From NCBI GenBank assembly GCA_015709575.1, contig CP054190.1:1858616-1922615 (forward strand): DNA of 64,000 nucleotides, given 5' to 3'. This stretch comes from Planctomycetia bacterium (lineage in GTDB: Bacteria; Planctomycetota; Phycisphaerae; UBA1845; Fen-1342). The notes below the pieces were generated by a model. The model made no database searches. It saw nothing but the letters and a program-made list of their open reading frames with translations, and was not told the origin of the DNA. A program made the translations under genes and the position numbers. Each line of letters starts with the position of its first letter. The first letter of the stretch is position 1. This document shows positions 29,150 to 38,655 of this stretch, piece by piece.

Positions 29150-32100
29150 TCAGGATGCAGCCGCGGCGATCGGGCGCGCGGCAAGCCTGACGTTCCAATC
29201 GTCGATCTGCACCTCGGCGCTCTGAACTCCGGCCGGAATCGCGAACTCCAGCCGCTCCACCAGGCACTCACGCGCGATCCAGGCCGCCGCACCGCGGATC
29301 ACGCCGTCCAGCGGCGCAGGCAACTCGGTGTAGAGCGCAATCCGCGCGCTGTACTCGAACGCGCGATCCTTGCGCAGCGCCTGCACGTGATGGATGAACT
29401 CCCGCACCCGACCCTCGTCGAGCAGTTCCGGCGTCAGCTCGGTCGATAACACGACGACGCCGGCGCGATCCTGCGCCGCGGCCCATCCCGGCCGCGCCGC
29501 GAGCCGGATTTCGACATCCTCCGGTGTTAATTCGATGGTGCGGCCTTCCACGGTCAGGCGCAGCACACCCTCCGTAACCAGCTCGCGCCGACCCGCAGCG
29601 GCGTCCAGGCCGGCGAGCGCGCCCTTGATCTTCGGCGCAAGCGCCCCGAACTTCGGTCCCAGCGCCTTAAAGTTCGGCTTCACCTCGTAGGTGACGTATT
29701 CCTCCGCCGCGCGCGCAAATTCGACCAGCCGGACGTTGAGCTCCTCGGCAATGAGCGCCTCATGCGGCCGAAGGCGTTCGGCGTCCGCGCTGCGCGACAG
29801 GATGATCTCCACCCGAGACAACGGCTGACGCGTGCGGAGCTTCGCGTCGGTACGGGCCGCCCGTCCCAGCGACACGATCTGGCGAACCAGTTCCATTTCC
29901 TCTGCAAGCGCGGCGTCGACAAGGCGCTCGTCAGGCTTCGGATAGTCGCATAGATGCACCGACACCGGCAGCCCGGTTTCCGGGAAGCCGGCCGATGCGC
30001 TGCATGGCTGCGGGGCCGTGCCTGGGGAGCTTTCCTCGCGGTTGCCCGTCAGGCTGCGGAACATGAACTCCGCGAAGAAGGGTGTGAACGGCGCGATCGC
30101 CATGCTCAGCGTCAACAGCGTTCCGTAGAGCGTGTGATACGCGTCCCATTTGTCCTGGTCCTTCTCGCTGCGCCAGAATCGCTCACGCGATCGGCGCACC
30201 CACCAGTTGCTCAGCGCCTCGACGAAGTCGTTGAGCCGCGTGGCGGCCGGGAAATTCTCGAACGCGTCCATCTTCTCGCGCACAAAGGCGATCGTCCGCT
30301 GCAGTTCGCTGATGATCCAGCGATCGATCTCGCAGCGTTCGGCGGTCGGCCGCCAGGGTGAACCGCTCTTCGGGTGCGGCACAAACCCGTCAAGATTCGC
30401 GTAAATATTGAAAAACGACACTACGTTGTAAAGCTTCACCAGGAACTCGCGCTGCGCATCGCGGATCGCCGCTTCCTGAAAACGCACCGTCGTCCATGGC
30501 GCCTGAGCACTGAAGAAGTACCAGCGCATCGCGTCCGCACCGTAGGCGTCAAAGATGTACGAAGGCTCCCGGTAGTTCTTGAGCCGCTTGGACATCTTCG
30601 TGCCGTCTTCACCGAGCATCAGCCCGAGCACGATGCAGGTGCGGTAGGGGAGCGGGTAGGCGCGCGGCGCATCACCACCGCCTGCGGCGGAAAGCTCACC
30701 GCGCAGCAGCGTGCTGATCGCCAGCAGCGCGTAGAACCAGCCGCGGGTCTGGTCGATCGCCTCGCTGATGAAGTCCGCCGGCAGGCGCTGCGCCAGTGTG
30801 TCCGCGTTTTTCAGCGGATACCCCCATTGCGCAAAGGGCATGCTGCCGGAGTCCCACCAGCAGTCGATCACCTCCGTCACGCGTCGCATCCGCGCGCCGG
30901 GCGAGAAAGGGCTGTCATACGTCCATGCGTCGATGTACGGCTTGTGAATCCGCAGGTCGCCCGGCAGCGGCGGCTCGCCCGCCTTGGCGCGCTCCTCGCA
31001 TTTGCCGCACCAATAACCCTGCGGAAATTCCGGCGTCGCGTCGGTCGCGCCCGGCTTGCGTTCCAGTTCCGGCAGCGAGCCGACGGCTTCCATCTTGCCG
31101 GTCGCCTCGCACACCCATACCGGCAGCGGCGTGCCCCAGTAGCGCTCGCGCGACAGCGCCCAATCCACGTTGTTGCGCAGGAAGTCGCCGAAGCGCCCCT
31201 CGCGGATGTGCTCCGGAAGCCAGCGGATCTGCGCATTATTCGCCAGAAAGTCGTCTTTGAAGCGACTGGTGCGCACAAACCAGCTCTTCCGCGCATATTG
31301 AATCAGCGGATCCTTTTCCGCGCGCGGGCAGAACGGATACGGGTGGCGAACCTGCTCCTGATGCCACAGCAGCGGAGTGCCCCACGGCGTGCGGCGCTCG
31401 TCGCGCAGCTCGCGGATCAGCTCCTTGTCGCACTCCTTGATCCATCGGCCGCGATAGCGCTGCGGCGCGGCTTCATTGAAACACCCGTCGGGATTGACCG
31501 CGCACAGCAGCGGAATGGCGTCGTCTGACGCGAATCGGCGTCTTTCGGCCTGCAACAGCTCGAAATCCACCTCGCCGAACGCCGGCGCCTCGTGCACCAG
31601 CCCGGTACCGCTGTCGGTGGTGACGAACTCGGCCGCCGTCACGCGCCAGCCGACCGGGGCGCTGCCGCCCTCGCGCAGCGCGGCGCTGCGCTCGCCCAGC
31701 GGCGGGCCGTCGTCGCGGGCGGCGCTTTGATAGCACTCGGGGAAGGGGGGCAAATAGCGCCGGCCGATCAGCGCACTGCCCGGGCAGATGGAGATCGTCT
31801 GAAGCTCGCGCTTGACCTTCTTGCCAAGCGCATCGACGAGCGCCGCGGCGACGTACAGCCGCTCCGGGCCGCCGCCGTCGGCCGCACCGGGGTCTTCGAC
31901 CAGCGCGTATTCGAGGTTCGGATGCACCGCGGCAAAGTGGTTGCTGATCAGCGTCCACGGCGTGGTGGTCCACACCAGCAGGGACGCCTGCTCGGCATCG
32001 CCGGACTTCGGTGGCAGCAACGGGAATTTCACAAACACGGAGGGATCGTCCACCTCGCGATAGCCCTCACCGACCTCGCCCGCGGATAGCGCCGTACCGC

Positions 32101-32653
32101 CCTGGCACCACCACCACACGACCTTGTGACCCTGGTAGAGCAGCCCGCGGTCGAACAGCGTCTTGAGTCCCCACCACACGCTGTTGACGTAGGACTCATG
32201 ATGCGTGACGTAGGCGTCGGTCAGGTCCACCCAGAAGCCCAGGCGGGTGGTCATCTCTTCCCATTCGCGCATGTAGCGAAAAACGCTTTCGATGCACTTG
32301 AGGTTGAAGCGCTCGACGCCGTAGGCCTCGATCTCGGCCTTGGTGTGAATGCCCAATTCCTTGCACACCTCGACCTCGACCGGCAGTCCGTGCGTGTCCC
32401 AGCCGGCCTTTCGTCCAACGCTGTAGCCGCACATGGCGCGGTAGCGCGGAAATAGATCTTTCATCGCGCGAGTCAGGCAGTGGCCGGGGTGGGGCTTACC
32501 GTTGGCGGTCGGCGGTCCTTCAAAAAACACGAACACGGGCGCGTCCGCGCGTTGTGAAAGCGAGCGCTCGAAGACGCGGTGCCTCGCCCAGAAGGCGAGC
32601 GTGTCGCGCTCGGATTGCGGGAACTCGAACTTGGACGGCAGCGGCGGAAACAT
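29150..32653 (-). CDS. ileS: Isoleucyl-tRNA synthetase
   Basis: 1,167 aa, the long form similar to eukaryotic/archaeal-type IleRS rather than the about 940-aa E. coli type. Charges tRNA-Ile. Seen: HPGH version of the HIGH motif (about 55-58, in TANGKPHPGHCLTRAM), large CP1 editing domain, WWDSGSMPFAQWGYP, and the KMSKS equivalent GTKMSKRLKNY (about 685), then the anticodon-binding and C-terminal domains. No C-terminal zinc finger of the bacterial type. GGAGGT precedes the ATG. Between the permease gene (95 bp upstream) and the GAF-SpoIIE gene. Confidence 0.97.
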   Translation of the reverse strand: MFPPLPSKFEFPQSERDTLAFWARHRVFERSLSQRADAPVFVFFEGPPTANGKPHPGHCLTRAMKDLFPRYRAMCGYSVGRKAGWDTHGLPVEVEVCKELGIHTKAEIEAYGVERFNLKCIESVFRYMREWEEMTTRLGFWVDLTDAYVTHHESYVNSVWWGLKTLFDRGLLYQGHKVVWWWCQGGTALSAGEVGEGYREVDDPSVFVKFPLLPPKSGDAEQASLLVWTTTPWTLISNHFAAVHPNLEYALVEDPGAADGGGPERLYVAAALVDALGKKVKRELQTISICPGSALIGRRYLPPFPECYQSAARDDGPPLGERSAALREGGSAPVGWRVTAAEFVTTDSGTGLVHEAPAFGEVDFELLQAERRRFASDDAIPLLCAVNPDGCFNEAAPQRYRGRWIKECDKELIRELRDERRTPWGTPLLWHQEQVRHPYPFCPRAEKDPLIQYARKSWFVRTSRFKDDFLANNAQIRWLPEHIREGRFGDFLRNNVDWALSRERYWGTPLPVWVCEATGKMEAVGSLPELERKPGATDATPEFPQGYWCGKCEERAKAGEPPLPGDLRIHKPYIDAWTYDSPFSPGARMRRVTEVIDCWWDSGSMPFAQWGYPLKNADTLAQRLPADFISEAIDQTRGWFYALLAISTLLRGELSAAGGGDAPRAYPLPYRTCIVLGLMLGEDGTKMSKRLKNYREPSYIFDAYGADAMRWYFFSAQAPWTTVRFQEAAIRDAQREFLVKLYNVVSFFNIYANLDGFVPHPKSGSPWRPTAERCEIDRWIISELQRTIAFVREKMDAFENFPAATRLNDFVEALSNWWVRRSRERFWRSEKDQDKWDAYHTLYGTLLTLSMAIAPFTPFFAEFMFRSLTGNREESSPGTAPQPCSASAGFPETGLPVSVHLCDYPKPDERLVDAALAEEMELVRQIVSLGRAARTDAKLRTRQPLSRVEIILSRSADAERLRPHEALIAEELNVRLVEFARAAEEYVTYEVKPNFKALGPKFGALAPKIKGALAGLDAAAGRRELVTEGVLRLTVEGRTIELTPEDVEIRLAARPGWAAAQDRAGVVVLSTELTPELLDEGRVREFIHHVQALRKDRAFEYSARIALYTELPAPLDGVIRGAAAWIARECLVERLEFAIPAGVQSAEVQIDDWNVRLAARPIAAAAS

Positions 32654-32748
32654 CTGTACCTCCGCGGGGCGCAGGCGCAGACGGCCTGCCCCGCCCTCAT
32701 GAATCGCGGGATTATGCGGGAAGAAGCCGCTTGCGGCGAGAGCGGCTG

Positions 32749-34116
32749 CTAATCAGCGGGGGCGTCGGCGCCCGGACGGCGCATCGCTGCCGCCTTCATC
32801 CACACCCAGTACAGCGGCGGGCCGAGCAGCAGCACGCCCAGCCACGCCAGGTTGGTTCGCGGGTCCGCCAGAATTGACAGCACCGTCATGGCGGCCGCGC
32901 ACGACGCGAACGCCAGCGGGATCCACGGATAGCCCGGGCAGTGGAACGGCCGCGCTGCATCCGGTCGGGTTCGTCGCAGGATAATCACCGATACAGCGGC
33001 CATCCCATAGAAAATCCACATGACGAACACGAAGCCCTCGATCAGCGCGCTGAACTTCCCGAGCGCGCAGACCGCGATGCAGGACAACGTCGCCTGCACC
33101 CACAGCGATACGATCGGCGTTCCGAAGCGCGGGCTGATCCGCCCGAGAAACCGAAACAGCAGGCCGTCGCGCGCCTGGGCAAACGTCACGCGCGCCCCGG
33201 TGATGATCGACGAGTGCGTCGAGCCAAGCGTTGACACCAGCACGATCAGCGTGACGGCCGTGGCCGCGGCCGGGCCGACCAGCAGCTCCATCACCCGCGA
33301 TGCGATTCGCTCCTCCTGGCGCATCTCCTCGACTGGCAGCACCGACATGCAGGCCGCGTTTACCGCCAGGTAGAGCGCCGTCACCAGCAGCGTGCCGCAG
33401 ATGTAGATTCTCGGCAGGCGGCGCTGCGGCTCGCGCACTTCTCCCGCGACCGCGCCGACGTCGCTCCAGCCGTCATACGTCCAGAGCACGGCCGCCATCG
33501 CCGGTGCGATCGCCAGGTAGAGCGGCATGCCGGAGGCGACCGGTGCGAAGTTCGCGCTGGCGCCTTGGCCGCCGACGACCGCCAGCACGATGATCGCCAG
33601 CAGCGCCGCCACCTTCAGCGAAGTCATCAGCAGCGCAGCGCCGGTACCCACCTGCACGTGCACCGAGTTCACCGCCGTCAGCACGATCAGGACGGTGCAG
33701 GTCGTGAAGCGCGGATCCCAGTCGGATCCGGTGAGCTGGTTCATGTACTCCGCAAAGACGATCGCGATGCCGCCCGCCGCAAAAGGCTTGATCAGGATCA
33801 TGTAGGTCCAGCCGAAGGTGAACGCCGTCACGCGGCCAAACCCCTCGCGCAGGAACACGTACACGCCGCCGGAGCGTGGAAACATCGTCGCCAGTTCCGC
33901 GTACGTCAGCGCGCCGCACAGCGAGATCAGCCCCCCCATCAGCCAGAACAGCAGCGCGGTCCACGGTGAATCGAGCTGCCGGGCCAGGTCGGTCGGCGAC
34001 TTGAAGATGCCGCTGCCGATGATGACGCCGACCATGATCGCGCTGCCGCCCCAGAAGCCGATGCGGCGCGGCAGGTCGGCCGGGTCCGCGTGCGTCGCAG
34101 CAGTGGGTGCGGTCAT
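32749..34116 (-). CDS. APC-superfamily amino acid permease
   Basis: 455 aa from the ATG at 34116; upstream extension overlaps the nucleotidyltransferase gene and is not used. Twelve-helix secondary transporter of the cytoplasmic membrane. Seen: helix 1 IGFWGGSAIMVGVIIGSGIF with the unwound GSGIF typical of APC substrate binding, LCGALTYAELATMFPRSGG (conserved Glu and PRSGG), YVFLREGFGRV, and AVLWTYDGWSDVGAVAGEV. These motifs match the LAT/SLC7-like branch, so a neutral amino-acid exchanger or uptake system is likely; substrate not determinable. Starts 10 bp after the upstream gene, so probably co-transcribed. Confidence 0.9.
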   Translation of the reverse strand: MTAPTAATHADPADLPRRIGFWGGSAIMVGVIIGSGIFKSPTDLARQLDSPWTALLFWLMGGLISLCGALTYAELATMFPRSGGVYVFLREGFGRVTAFTFGWTYMILIKPFAAGGIAIVFAEYMNQLTGSDWDPRFTTCTVLIVLTAVNSVHVQVGTGAALLMTSLKVAALLAIIVLAVVGGQGASANFAPVASGMPLYLAIAPAMAAVLWTYDGWSDVGAVAGEVREPQRRLPRIYICGTLLVTALYLAVNAACMSVLPVEEMRQEERIASRVMELLVGPAAATAVTLIVLVSTLGSTHSSIITGARVTFAQARDGLLFRFLGRISPRFGTPIVSLWVQATLSCIAVCALGKFSALIEGFVFVMWIFYGMAAVSVIILRRTRPDAARPFHCPGYPWIPLAFASCAAAMTVLSILADPRTNLAWLGVLLLGPPLYWVWMKAAAMRRPGADAPAD

Positions 34117-34126
34117 GCGGGGCGCT

Positions 34127-35551
34127 TCATTCGAGCACCACGCGCGATCCGCGCTCGATCGCGCCAGGGAGCGGCCGCGAGCGCAAATCCGCGGCGTCCA
34201 GCGCAAAGGCGGGTGATATCTCGATGATCGCGTCCGGTTCGCCGTCCTCGCGGCTCGGCACGCGGACGCCCGCCTCGCGCAGCCAGCGGGCGGCGCGGCG
34301 GACCTGGTCGCGCCGCGAGGTCGCCGGCGAGTCCGCACCCTCGGCATTCTTGACCGGGCTGAACTCCTCCTCGCGCGGCGTGTACATCACCATCGCGTTC
34401 CGCGCCAGCGGGATGGCGTCGAAGACGAACATCTCGAGCTTGACGACGTCTGCCAGTCGCGGCACGCCCGCCGCTTCCATCGGATCCACGACGGCGACAC
34501 GCTTGTCAGCCCGATGCCAGGGCAGGCGCGCCGCGGCGCCGGGCGCCGTGACACGCTCCACGAATGCACGGTCGATCACGTGGATGGCGATGCTGCCGGC
34601 GTCGAAGGTGCGCGAGCCGTCCGGGTTCTTGCGCAGCGCCAGCGCCTCGGGCAGGTCGCTGTACTCGATCACGCACAGCCGCCCATCCGCCAGGCAGAAG
34701 TTTCCGACGCGCTCGGTGTCCGACGCCTTCGTGACGGCCTTGCTCGACATCTCGGACTGCCGCACCAGGTGCAGGCCGATGAACAGCGGGTCAATGATGT
34801 GCACGAGCGGATTGTCCACCTGGAAATAGCTGATCTGCTCGACGCCGTCATTACGCATTTCCTCGAGTGCCCCGCTATCACGCAGCGCCCGCAGGCTGCC
34901 GCCGTGGCCGTCGGGTGAGAGCGCAATGCGGTGGCGCTCACTCATCGCGATTTGGCCGTCGGGCAGAAACGCCGGCATCTGCCCCTGCGTGAAGAATCGC
35001 ACGGCCTCGCGCGGCAGACCGTACCAGCCGCTCTGCTCGAACAAGGCCTGTGTGGCATCGTGGTTGCCGGGGCTGGTCATGATGTACCAGCGCGGCAATC
35101 GACCAAATCGCCGCTGCACCCCGCGCAGCCCTTCTGCAAATACCTGGAAGAGCGGCGCCTCGCGAACGGGCGAGACGCGATACCCGCCCTTTGGTCCGTC
35201 ATATCCGAGTCGCGTGCCCTGCCCGCCCGCGACCGTGAACGCGGCCACACGTCCCTCGCGAATTGCGGACTCGCCCGCTTCCCAGGCCCTCGTCCACTCC
35301 GCAGACATGGCCAAGGACTTTGGGTTGAGCACCGGCGGCGCTTCAATACGGTCGGGGATCACAATCCGCGGGCGCTCACGGACGTATTCACCGATGAGGG
35401 ACGCGCAGAGCGCAAAATCAACCCGCTCCACGTCTTCGAGCAGAGTGCGGCGGGCGTCGTCATCCAGCCGTTCCCACGCGCCCAGCACGTGCGCCTGGCC
35501 GTGTGCGCCGGCGGTGTCGAGCGCGGCGCGATATCGAGCGTCGAGAGACAT
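34127..35551 (-). CDS. UDPGP type 1 nucleotidyltransferase (UAP1-like)
   Basis: 474 aa. Eukaryotic-type UDP-sugar pyrophosphorylase family (UDPGP/UAP1), which makes UDP-GlcNAc, UDP-GalNAc or UDP-glucose from UTP and the sugar-1-phosphate. Seen: VAAFTVAGGQGTRLGYDGPKGGY (nucleotide loop), WYIMTSPGNHDATQALF, FFTQGQMPAFL, LSPDGHGGSLRAL, ISYFQVDNPLVHIIDP and ASDTERVGNFCL. All are in the order of human/yeast UAP1. Unlike GlmU there is no acetyltransferase domain. Ribosome binding site TGGAG lies just before the ATG. First gene of the run with permease, ileS and phosphatase. Exact sugar unproven. Confidence 0.9.
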   Translation of the reverse strand: MSLDARYRAALDTAGAHGQAHVLGAWERLDDDARRTLLEDVERVDFALCASLIGEYVRERPRIVIPDRIEAPPVLNPKSLAMSAEWTRAWEAGESAIREGRVAAFTVAGGQGTRLGYDGPKGGYRVSPVREAPLFQVFAEGLRGVQRRFGRLPRWYIMTSPGNHDATQALFEQSGWYGLPREAVRFFTQGQMPAFLPDGQIAMSERHRIALSPDGHGGSLRALRDSGALEEMRNDGVEQISYFQVDNPLVHIIDPLFIGLHLVRQSEMSSKAVTKASDTERVGNFCLADGRLCVIEYSDLPEALALRKNPDGSRTFDAGSIAIHVIDRAFVERVTAPGAAARLPWHRADKRVAVVDPMEAAGVPRLADVVKLEMFVFDAIPLARNAMVMYTPREEEFSPVKNAEGADSPATSRRDQVRRAARWLREAGVRVPSREDGEPDAIIEISPAFALDAADLRSRPLPGAIERGSRVVLE

Positions 35552-35651
35552 TCAGGCTCCATGAACGGGGACGCAGTGGCTGCCCGATACGGTAGGTATG
35601 GCGGCAAGTGGCGTCAACGCGAGCGGAATCGATGAGGGCGGGAGCCGTCAG

Positions 35652-36674
35652 ATGCCGCATTCACCATGTAAATCCATGTCGCGCCGGCAATGGTTGCGGG
35701 CCGCGGCGTTTCTGACCGTCGGAGCGATGGTGCCCCGCACGCTGTATGGTCAGAATGGGGACGAACTTCCCGTCCCCCAGGGGGAGATCACAAACGCCGC
35801 CGCCGCCGGTCCCTGGTGGATGCAGGCGGCTCGGGAGCGATCGCGGGTGGTGCTGATCGATGCCCGTCGGATCGTCCCGAACGGGTTACCAACGGGCGCT
35901 GTAGCGGCGTCCATTCTCGGCCAGGGCGTGGAGCTGTTGACACACGGTCGGTCAAACGGCGGCCCGTGGGACGCGATTCTCGAAGGCCGTCAGCGTGTGT
36001 TGATCACGTTCAGCCCGATCGGCGCGAGCGAGTTGCGCACGAACGCGCCGCTGGCGCGGGCGTTGGTTCGCGAGTTGCAGCGCGCGGGGCGCGAGCCTGG
36101 CTCGATCACGCTGCTGGGGATCGGGCGCGACGTCACCCGCGAGCTGGGTTGCCGTCCTCCGCCGATCGGCTGGGGCGGCGGGATCACAGTCGCAGGGCAG
36201 CGCGAACAGCTCGCGCAAGCCGTGCTCGAAAGCGATGCGATTCTCAACGTCGGCGTGCTGCGGACGCACCGCTTCGCGGGCATGTCCGGTTGCCTTCTGG
36301 ACCTGGCGATGGGCGTGGTGCGTCGCCCGGCGCGCTATTTTGAGAATGGCTGCTCGCCGCACGTCGGTGAGATCGTGGCCTCGCGAGAGATCGCGGGACG
36401 GTTGCGGCTGAATATCCTGAACGCGATGCGGGTCGTGTTTCGTGGCGGGCCGGAGCCGGAGCACTCGGCCATTTCCGATCCTGCAGCGCTGCTTCTGTCG
36501 TTCGATCCGGTGGCGGTGGACTTCATGGGGATGGACCTGCTGATGGCGGAACGGCGGCGGCAGGGGCTCTCAGACGGCGAGCCCGCACCGCACCTTCAAA
36601 CCGCGGAAGAACTCGGGCTTGGTCGGGGCGATTGGCAGGGCGTCGAGCGCGTGGTCCGCGAGTTCGTCGGCTGA
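35652..36674 (+). CDS. Tat-exported DUF362-type protein
   Basis: 340 aa from the ATG at 35652; an in-frame upstream start at 35598 lacks a ribosome binding site. The N-terminus has a twin-arginine motif, SRRQWLRAAAF, with a hydrophobic stretch, indicating export in folded form, often with a cofactor. The rest matches DUF362 in layout: ILNVGVLRTHRFAGMSGCLLDLAMGVV (family: ILN..K.KTH.), LNILNAMRVVFRGGPEP and LLLSFDPVAVDFMGMDLL (family: G.DPVAVD). No iron-sulfur cysteine cluster. Reaction unknown. Divergent from the UAP1-like gene; the downstream pilin-like gene has its own promoter. Confidence 0.8.
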   Translation: MPHSPCKSMSRRQWLRAAAFLTVGAMVPRTLYGQNGDELPVPQGEITNAAAAGPWWMQAARERSRVVLIDARRIVPNGLPTGAVAASILGQGVELLTHGRSNGGPWDAILEGRQRVLITFSPIGASELRTNAPLARALVRELQRAGREPGSITLLGIGRDVTRELGCRPPPIGWGGGITVAGQREQLAQAVLESDAILNVGVLRTHRFAGMSGCLLDLAMGVVRRPARYFENGCSPHVGEIVASREIAGRLRLNILNAMRVVFRGGPEPEHSAISDPAALLLSFDPVAVDFMGMDLLMAERRRQGLSDGEPAPHLQTAEELGLGRGDWQGVERVVREFVG

Positions 36675-36745
36675 ATAATTCACGATCGACGCGGCTGAAA
36701 CCGGGGTCGGGGCTGAAAAATTCCACACCTGGGCGTTGTTTTTCG

Positions 36746-36773
36746 TTGACACTCGCCCGGGCCGTGTTATGTT
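36746..36773 (+). promoter_or_regulatory. Strong sigma-70-type promoter for the pilin-like gene
   Basis: Perfect TTGACA (36746-36751), 16-bp spacer, TATGTT (36768-36773). It lies in a local AT-rich patch about 545 bp before the start codon and points at the pilin-like gene with no ORF between. Confidence 0.6.
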
Positions 36774-37318
36774 ACTCAGTAGGCACCGATAAGGGTGCGC
36801 AGACAATACCCATAACTGGAAGCCGTCGGGATCGAGTGTCCGGGTTGCGAGCCATCGATAACGTACTTATTCGCTCATAATTCGTTCGGCTTAGATCGCA
36901 ATCCTCGAAACTCCGTAATCCACCCCGCGAATCGTTCCCGCCGACGCATTCCGCTCGATCGTCGCGGATTCCCCGTTCTCAGAATGGGATCTGGTGATGA
37001 TCGCGGAGAATGTTCGTCATCGTGGCCGTGGTGGCCGCGAGCGAATAGGTGCGCGGCGCCTTCCCATGCGGCGCTAGCCGTCGCGGCAGACTGTGTTCCG
37101 GGTTGTCCGGGATACCCGCGATTCGCGCAATCGGCTGTCAACTGCCTTGGGTTCCGCGATGCGTCGCGTCAGCCCTGGCGAGCGGTCGGGAGCAACCCGT
37201 CCTTTTTATTCGAGGTTTTACGTACGCCGCAGCCTGAGCGGCGCTGCGTAACGCGGTCCAGCCGGGCATTTGACGCCCGCAACGAAAATGGTCATGGGTG
37301 ACCACTAGGAGAACACCA
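36774..37318 (+). other. Long untranslated leader of the pilin-like gene
   Basis: About 540 bp with no supported ORF. It contains several potential hairpins: GCACC/GGTGC near 36782-36798, CGCCGC/GCGGCG near 37228-37250, CGGGC/GCCCG near 37261-37280, and a perfect 6-bp stem with a 4-nt loop, TGGTCA 37289-37294 with TGACCA 37299-37304, ending two bases before the AGGAG ribosome binding site (37307-37311). A T5 run (37203-37207) follows a weak stem. No known riboswitch consensus matched by eye. Confidence 0.5.
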
Positions 37319-38260
37319 GTGAAGCGTCGTTCCGGATTTACACTGATCGAGCTGCTTGTCGTAGTCGCGATCATCGCGCTGCTGATTTCGATCCTGCTGC
37401 CCAGCCTTTCGCGCGCTCGCGAGCTGGCCAAGCGCGCCGTCTGCTCCGCCAACCTGCGTGGCATCGGCCAGTCGTCGCACATCTATGCGAACGACAACTT
37501 CGAGAAGTTCCCGATGGACGCGTTCCTCGGCAACTACACTGCCGCTCCGGAGAACGCCGGCGGCGTCACTTTCGCCGGCAACATGGGCCTTTCGCATACG
37601 CTCCCGACGGTTGCCTCGACGGCCACCTCGGGCACGCTGCAGGCCAGCCACTCCATCAGCCGCAACATGTTCATCCTGGTCATCGGCCAGGGTTCGACGA
37701 CCAAGCAGTTCCTCTGCCCGTCGGACAGCAACGCCCAGGAAGACAACCTGCGCAACGTCGTCGGCGCGAACCAGGTCGCCGCTCAGCCGGGCGTCAACCG
37801 CTTCGACTTCAAGGGCTGGCCGTTCATCAGCTTCGCGTACCAGTCCCCCTACAGCCGCAGCTCCAAGCCGAGCACCTCGATGGATCCGCGCATGGTCGTC
37901 AACGCCGACCGTGGTCCGGGCTCCGTCGCGGGCAACCCGCGCTCGGACACCTCGATCCCCGATCTGCAGGTCCTCACGGGCGTGCTCAATCTGACGGGCA
38001 CCGAGGACCAGCTGCTCCGCGCTGACAACGACCGCTGGCGGCCGTTCAACAGCACGAACCACAACGGCGAGGGTCAGAACGCCCTGTACGCCGACAGCCA
38101 CGTCGAGTTCGGCCGCAAGCCGATCATCGGTGTGAACAGCGACAACATCTACACGGCGATGGATGGGTTCAACCTCATCAACTCGCTGAAGGGCACGTGG
38201 TCGACCGCGACGAACGCGCGCGGCCCGCTGACCCAGACGGACAACTACCTGATCCCGTAA
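37319..38260 (+). CDS. Type IV pilin-like / pseudopilin protein
   Basis: 313 aa from a GTG at 37319, seven bases after AGGAG; a GTG at 37298 is possible but badly placed. The N-terminus has a short basic leader, then GFTLIELLVVVAIIALLISILLPSL, the class III prepilin signal with Gly-Phe cleavage site and Glu5. It is followed by ARELAKRAVCSANLRGIGQ, the standard planctomycete form. The C-terminal part has NHNGEGQNALYADSHVEF, a version of the H-X9-DG motif of the abundant planctomycete T2SS-like proteins. Likely an inner-membrane-anchored, surface-assembled filament subunit. Its strong promoter, long leader and perfect terminator suggest high expression. No pilus or T2SS machinery nearby. Confidence 0.9.
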   Translation: MKRRSGFTLIELLVVVAIIALLISILLPSLSRARELAKRAVCSANLRGIGQSSHIYANDNFEKFPMDAFLGNYTAAPENAGGVTFAGNMGLSHTLPTVASTATSGTLQASHSISRNMFILVIGQGSTTKQFLCPSDSNAQEDNLRNVVGANQVAAQPGVNRFDFKGWPFISFAYQSPYSRSSKPSTSMDPRMVVNADRGPGSVAGNPRSDTSIPDLQVLTGVLNLTGTEDQLLRADNDRWRPFNSTNHNGEGQNALYADSHVEFGRKPIIGVNSDNIYTAMDGFNLINSLKGTWSTATNARGPLTQTDNYLIP

Positions 38261-38655
38261 GTTCTTTACGGGTCGCAGGTGCCACAAAGCCGGTGAGGGC
38301 GGGCTCCGCAATTCGCGGTGCTCGCCCTCGCCGCTTTTTTGCGCGCGACAACGGACGCCCGCGGCTGCCGAAGCAGGGTGCTTCGACCGCGTTCAGGCTT
38401 CAGGTGCGCGAGGCGCCGCAGGCGCGGCTATGGTAAATGTCTGATAACACGTGCAGGTCAGGCTCGTCGGCGGCAACACAGCATCTAAGATTCAGTTCCC
38501 CATACACTTCCGTCGCGTCCGGCCGTATACTTGTCGGCTTGTTGTCGGCCGCGCTCGGACAGCGCGACGAGGCCCGTTGCGCAGGTCCGGGTTGCCTCTG
38601 CTGCCGACGACCTGATCGCCCTTGCTAGAAAAACGTGCTTCTGGGAGCGCTCACG
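38261..38655 (+). other. Intergenic region between pilin-like and lipoprotein genes
   Basis: 395 bp. After the terminator there is no supported gene. A TATACT at 38526-38531 could be a -10 element for the following lipoprotein gene, but no good -35 accompanies it. GGGAG at 38643-38647 is the probable ribosome binding site. Confidence 0.45.
38290..38340 (+). terminator. Rho-independent terminator of the pilin-like gene
   Basis: GC-rich stem of about 14 bp (38291-38304 with 38320-38333, with G-U pairs; arms GGTGAGGGCGGGC and GCTCGCCCTCGCC) followed directly by six T (38335-38340). Confidence 0.85.

Noticed and set aside
36774..36900. Possible c-di-GMP (GEMM) riboswitch in the pilin leader
   Set aside because: Some short motifs look similar, but the conserved GEMM core and tetraloop-receptor parts are not found.
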